A model generated the notes under the pieces. The model was given only the letters and a program-made list of their open reading frames with translations. It was not told the DNA's origin and made no database searches. From contig NZ_ATYT01000014.1 in NCBI RefSeq assembly GCF_000427825.1, forward strand, positions 1 through 64,000: a stretch of 64,000 nt of DNA, given 5' to 3'. Source of the DNA: Thermocrispum municipale DSM 44069. Its GTDB lineage: Bacteria; Actinomycetota; Actinomycetes; Mycobacteriales; Pseudonocardiaceae. Of this stretch, positions 38,697 to 46,940 are shown piece by piece; position 1 is the first letter of the stretch; each line of letters begins with the position of its first letter. A program made the translations under genes and the position numbers.

Positions 38697-40001
38697 ATGC
38701 GCAGAAAAGGCAAACTGACCCTTGCCGTCGCGGTCGCGCTGGCCGCGATCGGCGTCGCGGTGCCGGCCGTCGGCGAACCGGCGGCGGCACCGGCGACGCA
38801 GTGCAAGAACGTCGAAGTTCCCGTCAAGGTCGGCACGCAGTCCGGCGCGATCTCCGGCACTCTGTGCGTCCCGGACGGCGCCACGACGGTTCAGCTACTG
38901 GTACCGGGCTACACCTACGACCGCACCTACTGGCAAATGCCGTACAAGCCGGACACCTACTCCTACGTGCGTGCCGCCAACAAGGCCGGGTACGCCACGC
39001 TGGCCATCGACCCGATGGGGTCGGGTGCGTCCATCAAACCCGTCAGCGTCTTCTCCACGTTTCAGGCCAGCGTGAAGACGGTGCACAAGGTCGTGCGGGC
39101 GCTGCGCTCCGGACAGCTCGGGCACAAGTTCAGCAAAGTCGTCGGCGTCGGGCACAGCTTGGGTTCGCTCACCATTTCGTCGGCAGCCGGGCAGTTCAAG
39201 GACATCGACGCTCTCGTCACCACCGGTTTCACGCACACCATCGAGGTCGCGGGCGGGCCGATCAAGGTGATCGGACGCAACTACTCCGCGATCTTCGATC
39301 CCAAGTTCGCCGGCTCCGGACTCGACCCGCTGTACGTCACGAGCATTCCCGGTTCGCGGAAGAACTTCTACAACGCCGCGAACGTCGACCCCGAGATCAT
39401 CGCGCTGGACGAGAAGCACAAGACCACCAAAACGCTGGTCGACCTGGTCACTGGCGCGTCGATGTACAACACCAACAACGTCGACCGGACCCTCGACATC
39501 CCGGTCTTCGTGGTCACCGGCCAACGTGACGACCTCTTCTGCGGATTCGGCAGTACCGACTGCGCGTCCGACGCTCAGCTGGCCGCCTACGAGCGGGGCT
39601 GGTACGGTCCGAAGGCCACCGTCGAGGCGTACGCACCCGCGAACACCGGGCACGACATCACCCTGGAGCTGGGTGCGGCCACCACCAACGCGAAGATCAT
39701 GGAATTCGTCGACCGGCACGTCGGCGGAGCCGGGACGAAGAACACCCGGCCGGGCGTGATCCCCGAGGTGCCTGCGCCGAAGCCGACGCCGCTGGACCCG
39801 ATCGCGAAGGCGGCCAACGCGGCGTTCGTGCGCGCGGTGTTGCCGGCCAGTGACGCCGCCGTCGGTGTCGCCGACCAGGTGCCGGGGATCGGGACGCAGC
39901 AGAATCCCGTCCCGATCACCGCCGAGCTGCTGCGCCGGATCGGCAATGCGAACAACGCCGTGCTCGGCACGCTGCCCAACGAAATCCTCGCCACCTTGTA
40001 G
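38697..40001 (+). CDS. Secreted alpha/beta hydrolase
   Basis: This 434-aa protein has a Sec signal peptide (MRRKGKLTLAVAVALAAIGV, likely cleaved near residue 25-31) and an alpha/beta-hydrolase core. The nucleophile elbow GHSLG holds Ser154, the acid candidate is in VVTGQRDDLFC and the His in NTGHDIT, so the triad appears complete. A C-terminal extension of about 75 residues (PEVPAPKPTPLDPIAKAANA onward) follows the core. It is probably an extracellular esterase or lipase. GAGGA before ATG 38697 fixes the start. Confidence 0.85.
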   Translation: MRRKGKLTLAVAVALAAIGVAVPAVGEPAAAPATQCKNVEVPVKVGTQSGAISGTLCVPDGATTVQLLVPGYTYDRTYWQMPYKPDTYSYVRAANKAGYATLAIDPMGSGASIKPVSVFSTFQASVKTVHKVVRALRSGQLGHKFSKVVGVGHSLGSLTISSAAGQFKDIDALVTTGFTHTIEVAGGPIKVIGRNYSAIFDPKFAGSGLDPLYVTSIPGSRKNFYNAANVDPEIIALDEKHKTTKTLVDLVTGASMYNTNNVDRTLDIPVFVVTGQRDDLFCGFGSTDCASDAQLAAYERGWYGPKATVEAYAPANTGHDITLELGAATTNAKIMEFVDRHVGGAGTKNTRPGVIPEVPAPKPTPLDPIAKAANAAFVRAVLPASDAAVGVADQVPGIGTQQNPVPITAELLRRIGNANNAVLGTLPNEILATL

Positions 40002-40034
40002 CGGCAGGCGGCCCGTGGCGCCACCCGGTGCCAC

Positions 40035-40203
40035 GGGCCGCTGTGTGCCCGGCGCGGGCTGGGTAAGCGGGGCCGCCACGACGCGGGTCGGGCAGGCCGG
40101 GGCCGCTGTGTGCGTGGCAGGGCCTGGGTAAGTGGGGCCGCTGTGCGTGTGGCAGGGCCCGGGTAAGCGGGGCCGCTATGCGCGCAGCACGGCCTGGGCA
40201 AGC
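40035..40203. repeat. About five tandem copies of a 35-bp GC-rich repeat
   Basis: Units start GGGGCCGCTGTG and end GGGTAAGC. Three exact-length 35-bp copies (40099-40133, 40134-40168, 40169-40203) are preceded by two diverged ones (40035-40068 and 40069-40098). The array fills the gap between the convergent hydrolase and tetR genes, and the last unit covers the final nine codons of the TetR protein. The units can form GC-rich hairpins. Confidence 0.8.
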
Positions 40204-41339
40204 CTGGTCGTGTTGCCGACGTGGCCGGGTTTCGTCCGCAGGTGGGGGATACGGGCCAGGCTGTTGATCAACGTGATGGCGGCCCGGACCAGAACGGCCG
40301 CGTCGTCCTCGCTGACCTCGGGGCGGGCACCGCGAAGCAGCGTGACCCACTCGGTGAGGTAGTCACGCTGGGCCCGGCGGAAAACCGACATGCGGTCCTC
40401 GGGCAAGTTGATCGTCTGGGCGATCAGGATGGTGACGATGTCGCTGTTGGCCACGGTGAACTCGGTGTAGTGCCGGGCCAGGCCGTCGAGCGCCTCGGCG
40501 GGTGTCGATGCCGCGGAGAGAACCTGGTGCAGCCCGAGCCACAGCGTCTCGTTGCCTCGGTTCAGTGCCGCGGACAGCACATCGACCTTCGTGGTGAAGT
40601 GGTTGTACACGCTGGGACCGGCGATGCCTGCCGCGGCGCCGATGTCGTCCAAGCCCACCGACGGATAGCCGCGCTCCGCGAACAACTTCACCGCCACGGC
40701 CAGCAGATGCTCCCGGCGCGATGCCGGCCGGATGCCGCCGGCACGCTCCACCAGCACGCGCTCGTCCGGCGGAAGCGGGGTCGTCGAAATCGCCGAGACC
40801 GCCCGGGTGAGCACGTCCTTGACGTGCGCCAGATCCAGCGGCCCGTGGTAGTAGGACTGGCTTTCCAGAACCGACAGGATCGCCCACGACCGCACGTCGG
40901 CGGTGGACCGGTCCTCGATGTCGGCACCCGCCCGCTCCGCGAGGACGCGGATCCGGTGCCGCAATCGGTCCCGTTCGTCGTCCGGGAGGTGGCCGGACTC
41001 GCGCTCCCACAGCACGCCGAATTCCCGCTGCCGCAGGCAGACATCGATGAACTCGGCCGCGAAATCATCGGCGCGTGCCGGGTCGACCTCCTCGATGGCG
41101 CGCAGCTGCTCGTCCAGCACCGCGAGGAGGAGATCCTGCTTGCCGCGGAAATGCCGGTACAGGGCACTGGCCGTGATGTCCACGTCGGCGGCGATGTCCG
41201 CCATGGAGACCTGGTGGTAGCCGAGCGTCCAGAACCGCTGCGCCGCTGCCGCGAGGATGCGGTTCTTCCGATCGCGTGGCCGCTGCCGCGGACGGTTGGT
41301 CGCCTTCTCGCCCGTGGTGTCCGTGACGGCTTTCGTCAC
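40176..41339 (-). CDS. Regulator with two tandem TetR domains
   Basis: This 387-aa protein contains two TetR units in one chain. The first HTH, RFWTLGYHQVSMADIAADVD with ITASALYRHF, lies near residues 35-65. The second, LFAERGYPSVGLDDIGAAAG with IAGPSVYNHF, lies near 218-250. Each is followed by a helical ligand domain. Double TetR proteins of this length are known from actinomycetes and often control acyl-CoA or lipid genes. GTG 41339 overlaps the enoyl-CoA hydratase stop (GTGA), so the two are co-translated. A frame upstream is discarded. Confidence 0.85.
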   Translation of the reverse strand: MTKAVTDTTGEKATNRPRQRPRDRKNRILAAAAQRFWTLGYHQVSMADIAADVDITASALYRHFRGKQDLLLAVLDEQLRAIEEVDPARADDFAAEFIDVCLRQREFGVLWERESGHLPDDERDRLRHRIRVLAERAGADIEDRSTADVRSWAILSVLESQSYYHGPLDLAHVKDVLTRAVSAISTTPLPPDERVLVERAGGIRPASRREHLLAVAVKLFAERGYPSVGLDDIGAAAGIAGPSVYNHFTTKVDVLSAALNRGNETLWLGLHQVLSAASTPAEALDGLARHYTEFTVANSDIVTILIAQTINLPEDRMSVFRRAQRDYLTEWVTLLRGARPEVSEDDAAVLVRAAITLINSLARIPHLRTKPGHVGNTTRLAQAVLRA

Positions 41340-42178
41340 GTCGATGTCCCCCCTTGGCCGTTCCGGTGCGCACCTACTGTAGGGCGCCCGCCGAAGCGCG
41401 GTCGGCGACGCTCGAGAAACGCGGCAACGCCCTCCAGGCAATCGGGTTCGTGAGCGAGGTCGGCGATGGTCGAGCTTTCCGCCGCCGACGCACCGGCGCG
41501 CGTGCCAGGTGCGGATCGAAGCAGGGTGCGAGTACGCGCCACCGCGGTCGCGGAAGTGCGTGCAGCGAGTTGCTCGCACCACTCGCGCGCCGCGGGAAGA
41601 AGCTCGTCAGCACCTACGACGCGGTTGACCAGTCCGCAGGCGTGCGCTTCTGCGCTGTCGACCGGGCGACCGGACAACAGCCAGTCTGCCGCGACAGCCG
41701 GTCCGACGAGGCGAGGCAGGTAGTACGTCGACGCACCCTCCGGGCACACGCCGAGACGCGTGAAGGGAAAGACGAACCGTGCGCCCTCGGCCGCGAACCG
41801 GAGATCGGCGGCGAGCGGGATCGTGGCGCCGCCACCTGCCGCATCGCCGTTGATCGCGGCCACCACGGGAACGGGCAGCTGGTCGATCACCGCAGTGACG
41901 CGGCCGGCAGGCTCGAGGTAACCCGGGCGATCCCCGCCGTCGTCGTCGACCAACGTGCGAATCGACGCTGCCCCGTCGAGCAGATCGACGCCCGCGCAGA
42001 ACATGTCGCCCGCCCCGGTGAGGATCACCGCGCGCACCTCGGGGTCGCGCCCGCACTGCCGCAACGCCGCCACGAGCTGATCGATCAACGCCAGGCTGAG
42101 CGCGTTGCGCGGCGGACGGTCGAGCGTCACTGTGGCGATTCCGCCGTCAAGCTCGAGCCGCACGAACCGCTCCGCCAT
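41336..42178 (-). CDS. Enoyl-CoA hydratase/isomerase family
   Basis: This 280-aa crotonase-fold protein has the oxyanion-hole sequences LTGAGDMFCAGVDLLDG and INGDAAGGGATIPLAADLRF, followed by the catalytic-region ARFVFPFTRLGVCPEGASTY. The typical second glutamate environment (CPEGAS) is present. It acts on an acyl-CoA, and its gene partners (tandem TetR behind, aconitase-like subunits ahead) suggest use in organic-acid degradation. The direction and substrate are not clear. Confidence 0.88.
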   Translation of the reverse strand: MAERFVRLELDGGIATVTLDRPPRNALSLALIDQLVAALRQCGRDPEVRAVILTGAGDMFCAGVDLLDGAASIRTLVDDDGGDRPGYLEPAGRVTAVIDQLPVPVVAAINGDAAGGGATIPLAADLRFAAEGARFVFPFTRLGVCPEGASTYYLPRLVGPAVAADWLLSGRPVDSAEAHACGLVNRVVGADELLPAAREWCEQLAARTSATAVARTRTLLRSAPGTRAGASAAESSTIADLAHEPDCLEGVAAFLERRRPRFGGRPTVGAHRNGQGGTST

Positions 42179-42295
42179 CGCTAACCCTCCGGTGACTTAT
42201 CATCGTTCACGTCATTCGACGTATGCAGTCACCAGAAGGCTACCCGAGGTGCTACTGAATTAGCTGTGACCTAACCGTCATTCACGCAGAGAGGT

Positions 42296-42826
42296 TCAGG
42301 CGCGCGCATTGCCGGCGAGATACCGCGCCAGATAGGGCACCAGGCCGCCGCTGTCGACGACCTCGAGCATGGCCGGAGCGAACGGCTTGACCGCGAACAC
42401 CGTGCCGTTGACCGTCACCCGCCCGGCGGCCAGATCGACCTCCAGCACGTCGCCCTCGTTCGCCGCGTCCGTGATGCCCGGGCAGGTCACCACCGGTAGC
42501 CCCGCGTTCAACGAGCGGCGGATGAACGCGGTGTCGGTCGACTCCACGACGGCCGCCGCGATGCCGGCCGCCCGCAGCGCCATCGGCGCCGGGGGATGGC
42601 TGGGAATCCCGAAGCCGCGCCCGGCCACCACGATGTCGCCGGGGGTCACGCGCTCGGCGAAGTTGGGCACCAATCCGGCGAAGCAGTGCCTGGCCAGCTC
42701 CGCCGGATCGTGGTCGTCGGCGAAATTGCGCAGTTCGGAGAACCGCACGATCCCGTCGTCGCCGCTGACCCAGTCGCCGAACTTCCACACCCGGCCGCGC
42801 AGCACCGTGGAACTAGCTGTGGACAT
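42296..42826 (-). CDS. Aconitase-family hydro-lyase, small subunit
   Basis: This 176-aa protein resembles LeuD and other swivel-domain subunits: VWKFGDWVSGDDGIVRFSEL, DIVVAGRGFGIPSHPPAPMA in place of the usual GSSREH loop, and VTCPGITDAANEGDVLEVDL. The start ATG 42826 overlaps the large-subunit stop, so they form a heterodimer. The substrate loop differs from isopropylmalate dehydratase, which suggests another 2-hydroxy acid. Confidence 0.8.
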   Translation of the reverse strand: MSTASSTVLRGRVWKFGDWVSGDDGIVRFSELRNFADDHDPAELARHCFAGLVPNFAERVTPGDIVVAGRGFGIPSHPPAPMALRAAGIAAAVVESTDTAFIRRSLNAGLPVVTCPGITDAANEGDVLEVDLAAGRVTVNGTVFAVKPFAPAMLEVVDSGGLVPYLARYLAGNARA

Positions 42827-44108
42827 GCGGTTTCCCTTCCCGGGCCAGAAGCGGCCGCGGATCGGTGATCTCCCCGGCCACGGCCGACGCTGCGACCACG
42901 TACGGACTGGACAGGTAGATGTCGGCCTTCCTGCTCCCCGCGCGCCCCGGGTAGTGCTCCTGATTGGTCGAGATGGTGACGTCACCGTCGCCCAGCGCGC
43001 CCAGGTAGCCCCAGCACGTGGTGCAGCCGGGGGAGAGGACGGTCGCGCCGCGCTCGGTGAACAACTCGATGAGACCCTCCCGCGCCGCCTGCGAGTACAC
43101 CGCGGGGCTGCCCGGCGTGATGTACATGGTCACGCCGGGGGCGACCGGATGATCACGCAGCACCTCGGCCGCCGCACGCAGGTCGTCGAGCCGATTGCTT
43201 GCGCACGACCCGATCGTCGCCTGAGTGATACGGCGACCGCTGACGTCCGACACCGGGACGACGTCGGCGTGCTTCGGCGGCGCGGTGACGAACGGTTCGA
43301 GCGCGCTGAGGTCCCACGTCCTGACCTCGTCGTACTCGGCATCCGCGTCGGCCGTGAAGACCTCGTACGGCCGCCCGTCCGCCCGCTCCTGCACGTACGC
43401 CAACGCCACGTCGTCCACGTCGGCGAGGGCGGTGTCCGCGCCTGCGTGATACATCCCGGCCAGCAGTCCCTGCCTGCTGTCGAGACTCAACGTCGACAGC
43501 GCCGGCCCGCCGAACTCGACGCACCGCTGGATCAGCCCGTCGCCGCCGCCGTAGTCGTGGCAGATCGCCTGCACGAGGTCCCGGACCCACACGCCCGGTG
43601 GCAGCGACCCCACCAGCTCGAAGCGGACGCTGGCGGGCACCCGCACCCAGTTGGAGTCGCGCACCATCGACACGATCACCTCGGTGCTGATCGGTACGTT
43701 CAGCGCGCCGACCGCCCCGATGCTGGAGATGTTCGGCTCGTCGGAGAACACCAGCAGCCCCGGCCGGGCGAAGCCCTGCTCGACCATGATCAGGTGGCGC
43801 AACCCGGCCCGGCCGACGTCGAAGAAGTTGTCGAACCCGGTCCGGCGGGCGAACTCCCGGCTCTCCCGGTTGCGGTCCACGTAGATGGACCCGTGCGCGG
43901 CCTGCGGGGTGTGGTCCAGCACCGCGATGACCTTGTCGGGGTAGGCGATCTCGTGGACGCCCAGCTTCTCCAAGATCTTGATGTTCTTGTAGAAGTAGAT
44001 GTCCTGCATCACCGTGTAGTCGGGCGTGACCGTCACATAGTCGCCGACCTCGACCGTCTCCGTCCCCGCGGCGCGCGCGATGATCTTCTGCGCGACGGTC
44101 TGTCTCAT
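42813..44108 (-). CDS. Aconitase-family hydro-lyase, large subunit (LeuC-like)
   Basis: This 431-aa protein has the LeuC/homoaconitase pattern. The [4Fe-4S] cysteines are visible in TIGSCASNR and LSPGCTTCWGYLG, and the N-terminal region has VTVTPDYTVMQDIYFYKNIK. It should bind an iron-sulfur cluster and isomerise a 2-hydroxy to a 3-hydroxy acid, or dehydrate one. ATG 44108 overlaps the stop of the binding-protein gene. Because it is embedded in a transporter/TPP-enzyme operon it is unlikely to be the leucine-pathway copy. Confidence 0.82.
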   Translation of the reverse strand: MRQTVAQKIIARAAGTETVEVGDYVTVTPDYTVMQDIYFYKNIKILEKLGVHEIAYPDKVIAVLDHTPQAAHGSIYVDRNRESREFARRTGFDNFFDVGRAGLRHLIMVEQGFARPGLLVFSDEPNISSIGAVGALNVPISTEVIVSMVRDSNWVRVPASVRFELVGSLPPGVWVRDLVQAICHDYGGGDGLIQRCVEFGGPALSTLSLDSRQGLLAGMYHAGADTALADVDDVALAYVQERADGRPYEVFTADADAEYDEVRTWDLSALEPFVTAPPKHADVVPVSDVSGRRITQATIGSCASNRLDDLRAAAEVLRDHPVAPGVTMYITPGSPAVYSQAAREGLIELFTERGATVLSPGCTTCWGYLGALGDGDVTISTNQEHYPGRAGSRKADIYLSSPYVVAASAVAGEITDPRPLLAREGKPHVHS

Positions 44109-45208
44109 GACTTGGCCGCCTTCTTGATCTTCTCCGGGTCGAAGTCGTTGAACTTCTCGACCAGCTCGTTGGTGTAGACCTGGTCCGGCTTGATGCCCGG
44201 CCCGACGAGCTTGTGCTCGGTGGCGAAGTCGATCCACTTCTGCACCGATTCCTCCGAGTACTCGCCCCATGTCTGCTCGGCGGGCGGCTCGCCGCCGCCG
44301 TACAGCGACTGCTGCCGGATGGTGAACTGCGCCATGGCCGCCTTCATCGCGGCGTCGTCGTCCGCGCCGACCTTGCTGTTCGGGTAGCGCTGGAACATCA
44401 TCTCGATGCTCGCTTCCGGGTTGGCTTCCGCGTAAACCGACGCCTTGGCCCACGCGCGGCCGAACGCCGCGGCGACGTCGGAGTTCTCGTCGAGCCATTC
44501 CTTCTGCGCGGTCAGGCTGGAGGCGAACAGATCCTTGATGTACTCCGGCTGGAACAGGCGAAGCTCCTCGCCGGTGCCGGACGTCATCGCCGCGAACAAG
44601 GTGTCGTAGGCGACCAGCACGTCGACCCGGTGCCGCTTCAGCGCATCCAGCGCGGGCGCGCCGGAGCCCACCGCGACGAACTTCAGGTCGCGGTTCGGGT
44701 CCAGGCCCGCCTTGACCGCGGCCGCCTTGGCCACTTGGGTCGGGCCGGAGGAGAGATCTTGCACGCCGACGGTCTTGCCCTTCAGGTCGGCGATCGACTT
44801 GACCGGGCTGTCCGGCAACACGGCGAACTGGGTGACGTTGGTGAACGTCCAGTTGTAGAACATCCGGATGTCCTGGCCCTTTTCCGTGGCCTGCAGCACC
44901 AGGTCCGGCGTTGCCGTGCCGATCTGCACCTTGTCGGACGCCAGTGCCTGCACCACCTTGCCGCCCGCGCCGAGGAAGACCGGCCGGACCGTGATGCCTT
45001 CTTCTTCGAAGTAGCCTTGTGCCTGCGCGACGGCGAGCTGCAGCATGTTGCCGCCTGGCGCGGTGGCGGAGACACCGAAGGTCACGGTCTTGCCGTCACC
45101 GCCGGGGCCGCTGTCGTCGGCGCACGCGCCGAGAGCGGCTGTTGCCACGCATGTCAGGACCGCCAGCGAGAGTCGGGCGGCGGACCTCATTGTCCGCAGA
45201 ATGCTCAC
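44105..45208 (-). CDS. ABC transporter substrate-binding lipoprotein (SsuA/THI5-like)
   Basis: This 367-aa protein is exported as a lipoprotein (lipobox AALGAC, Cys29). The mature part is an NMT1/THI5-like fold: LQLAVAQAQGYFEEEGITVR, VGVQDLSSGPTQVAKAAAVK and MFYNWTFTNVTQFAVLPDSP. Such proteins bind sulfonates, pyrimidine precursors or aromatic acids. GTG 45208 is chosen over ATG 45235 because a strong GGAGAGGA site lies between them at the right distance. The gene sits between the permease and the aconitase-like subunits. Confidence 0.88.
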   Translation of the reverse strand: MSILRTMRSAARLSLAVLTCVATAALGACADDSGPGGDGKTVTFGVSATAPGGNMLQLAVAQAQGYFEEEGITVRPVFLGAGGKVVQALASDKVQIGTATPDLVLQATEKGQDIRMFYNWTFTNVTQFAVLPDSPVKSIADLKGKTVGVQDLSSGPTQVAKAAAVKAGLDPNRDLKFVAVGSGAPALDALKRHRVDVLVAYDTLFAAMTSGTGEELRLFQPEYIKDLFASSLTAQKEWLDENSDVAAAFGRAWAKASVYAEANPEASIEMMFQRYPNSKVGADDDAAMKAAMAQFTIRQQSLYGGGEPPAEQTWGEYSEESVQKWIDFATEHKLVGPGIKPDQVYTNELVEKFNDFDPEKIKKAAKS

Positions 45209-45231
45209 GACGATTCCTCTCCTTTCACCGG

Positions 45232-45987
45232 TCACCAGAAGACAAGCCGCTTGCGCAGCTGCACGGCGATTTGGTTGAGCACGACGCCGATGGCGGCCAG
45301 CACCATCAAGGTGGCGAACACGCCCGCGGTGTCGTAGTTGGTTTGTTGTTGCAGCAGCAGGACGCCGAGTCCTTCTTGCGCGGAGACGAACTCACCCAGC
45401 ACCGCACCGAGCAGGGCGAGCACGGTGGCGACCTCGAACCCCGCCAGCACCGACGGCAGGGCGGACGGCAGCAGGAGTTTGGTCCAGGTCTGTCGTCGTG
45501 ATGCGGACAGCGAACGGAACAGTTGCGCCCGGGCCCGGTCGACGCTGAGCACACCGCTCATCGTGTTGACCAGCAGCGGGAAGAACGTCAGTGTCGCCGC
45601 GACCAGCACCTTCGGCGTGGTGCCGAAGCCGAACCAGATCACGAACAGCGGAGCGAGCGCGATCTTGGGCAACGACTGCAACGCGACCAGGTAGGGGTAG
45701 AACGTGGCCCTGGCGATCGCCGACTCGCCGAGCACGAGCCCGCCGACGATGCCGACCACCGAGCCGAGCAGCAGGCCGAGCAGGGTCTCCTGCAACGTCA
45801 CCAAGCCGTTGGTCCACATCTGGTCGAGCAGGAACGCGGAGCCGAACTGGGCGAGCACGTCGGACAACGGCGGCAGGATGAACTTCTCCAGGCCGAGGAT
45901 CCCCGGCAGGAACTCCCAGCCTGCCGCCACCACGACGGCCAGCAGCACCGGCGGCGCCACCTTGCGCAGCGTGCGCCCGCCCATCAC
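45232..45987 (-). CDS. ABC transporter permease (SsuC-like), N-terminus apparently frameshifted
   Basis: From GTG 45987 the frame encodes 251 residues with six membrane segments and the EAA-like loop LQSLPKIALAPLFVIWFGFG of BPD-type permeases. The better-placed start is ATG 46081 in a neighbouring frame: it has GGGAGG six bases upstream, overlaps the ATPase stop, and reads a sensible tail (MQVSEQRKPDTEPEHTERLD) until about 45980. There a run of G needs one base fewer to join the permease frame. Either the start really is 45987 or a one-base indel is present. Confidence 0.75.
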   Translation of the reverse strand: MMGGRTLRKVAPPVLLAVVVAAGWEFLPGILGLEKFILPPLSDVLAQFGSAFLLDQMWTNGLVTLQETLLGLLLGSVVGIVGGLVLGESAIARATFYPYLVALQSLPKIALAPLFVIWFGFGTTPKVLVAATLTFFPLLVNTMSGVLSVDRARAQLFRSLSASRRQTWTKLLLPSALPSVLAGFEVATVLALLGAVLGEFVSAQEGLGVLLLQQQTNYDTAGVFATLMVLAAIGVVLNQIAVQLRKRLVFW

Positions 45988-46067
45988 GCACGCCGTCGAG
46001 CAGAGCCGCTGCCGCTTCGGTGTCCAGTCGTTCGGTGTGCTCCGGTTCCGTGTCGGGTTTGCGCTGC

Positions 46068-46940
46068 TCAGACACCTGCATGGCGGTCCTCCCGGATGAA
46101 GTAGGAGCGGATGTGTCCACACGTCTGCGCGAATTCCGGCGACTGGATGAGCGACACGTCCCGGTCCTTGGGCAGCGGGACGTCGATGATTTCCAGGATT
46201 CGTCCCGGCCGCGGCGAGAGCACCACGACACGTCCGGCCAGGTAAACGGCTTCGGAGATGTCGTGTGTGATCAGGACCGTGGTGACACCGCTGGCGGCCC
46301 ACATGCGCCGCAGGTCGACGTTCATCTGTTCGCGGGTCATGGCGTCCAGCGCGCCGAACGGTTCGTCGAGCAGCAACACCGACGGGTTGGCCATCAGCGC
46401 GCGGCAGATCGCCACCCGCTGCTGCATCCCGCCGGACAGCTCGTGCGGTCTGCGGTCGGTGAAGTCGCCCAGACCTGCCCAGGTGAGCAGTTCTCTGGCT
46501 CGCTTGCGGTCGTCCTCGTCGATGCGGTGCTCGAGCTCGCGGGGCAACAAGCAGTTGCCGAGCACGGTCTTCCAGGGCAGCAGGGTCGGCGCCTGGAACA
46601 TCATCGACACGTCCCGCCGCGGCGACTTGAGCTGCTGCCCGCCGACCCGGATCTCGCCCGCGGTGGGCTTGATCAGGCCGGCGAACGCGTGCAGCAACGT
46701 CGTCTTCCCGCACCCGCTCGGCCCGACGATGGCCACCAGCTCCCCGGGCTCGACGTCCAGGGAGAAGTTCTCCAGCGCCACCACGGGTTGCTTGCCGCGG
46801 CCGCCGAAGACCTGCGTGACGTTCTGTGCGGTCAGCCGCAGCGGTGACGGCATGGACAGCTGCGGGAAGCCGCCGCCTGGTTCGGATGTCTCGGTGGGTT
46901 GGTCGGCAAGGGCGGTGGTCTGACTACGTTTGCGGAACAT
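46068..46940 (-). CDS. ABC transporter ATP-binding protein (SsuB/TauB-like)
   Basis: This 290-aa ATPase has Walker A GPSGCGKTT, Q-loop MMFQAPTLLPW, signature HELSGGMQQR, Walker B LLLDEPFGALD and the switch His in LITHDISEA. Sequence and neighbours place it in the nitrate/sulfonate/taurine group of importers. It overlaps the TPP-enzyme stop and the permease N-terminus, so the three transporter genes are read as one unit. Confidence 0.9.
   Translation of the reverse strand: MFRKRSQTTALADQPTETSEPGGGFPQLSMPSPLRLTAQNVTQVFGGRGKQPVVALENFSLDVEPGELVAIVGPSGCGKTTLLHAFAGLIKPTAGEIRVGGQQLKSPRRDVSMMFQAPTLLPWKTVLGNCLLPRELEHRIDEDDRKRARELLTWAGLGDFTDRRPHELSGGMQQRVAICRALMANPSVLLLDEPFGALDAMTREQMNVDLRRMWAASGVTTVLITHDISEAVYLAGRVVVLSPRPGRILEIIDVPLPKDRDVSLIQSPEFAQTCGHIRSYFIREDRHAGV

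Noticed and set aside
40035-40203. CRISPR array
   Set aside because: The 35-bp units are contiguous with no unique spacers, and no cas gene is present.
42813-44108. Leucine-pathway leuCD
   Set aside because: The pair is coupled to a transporter and TPP enzyme, and the small-subunit substrate loop differs from LeuD, so a catabolic role is more likely.
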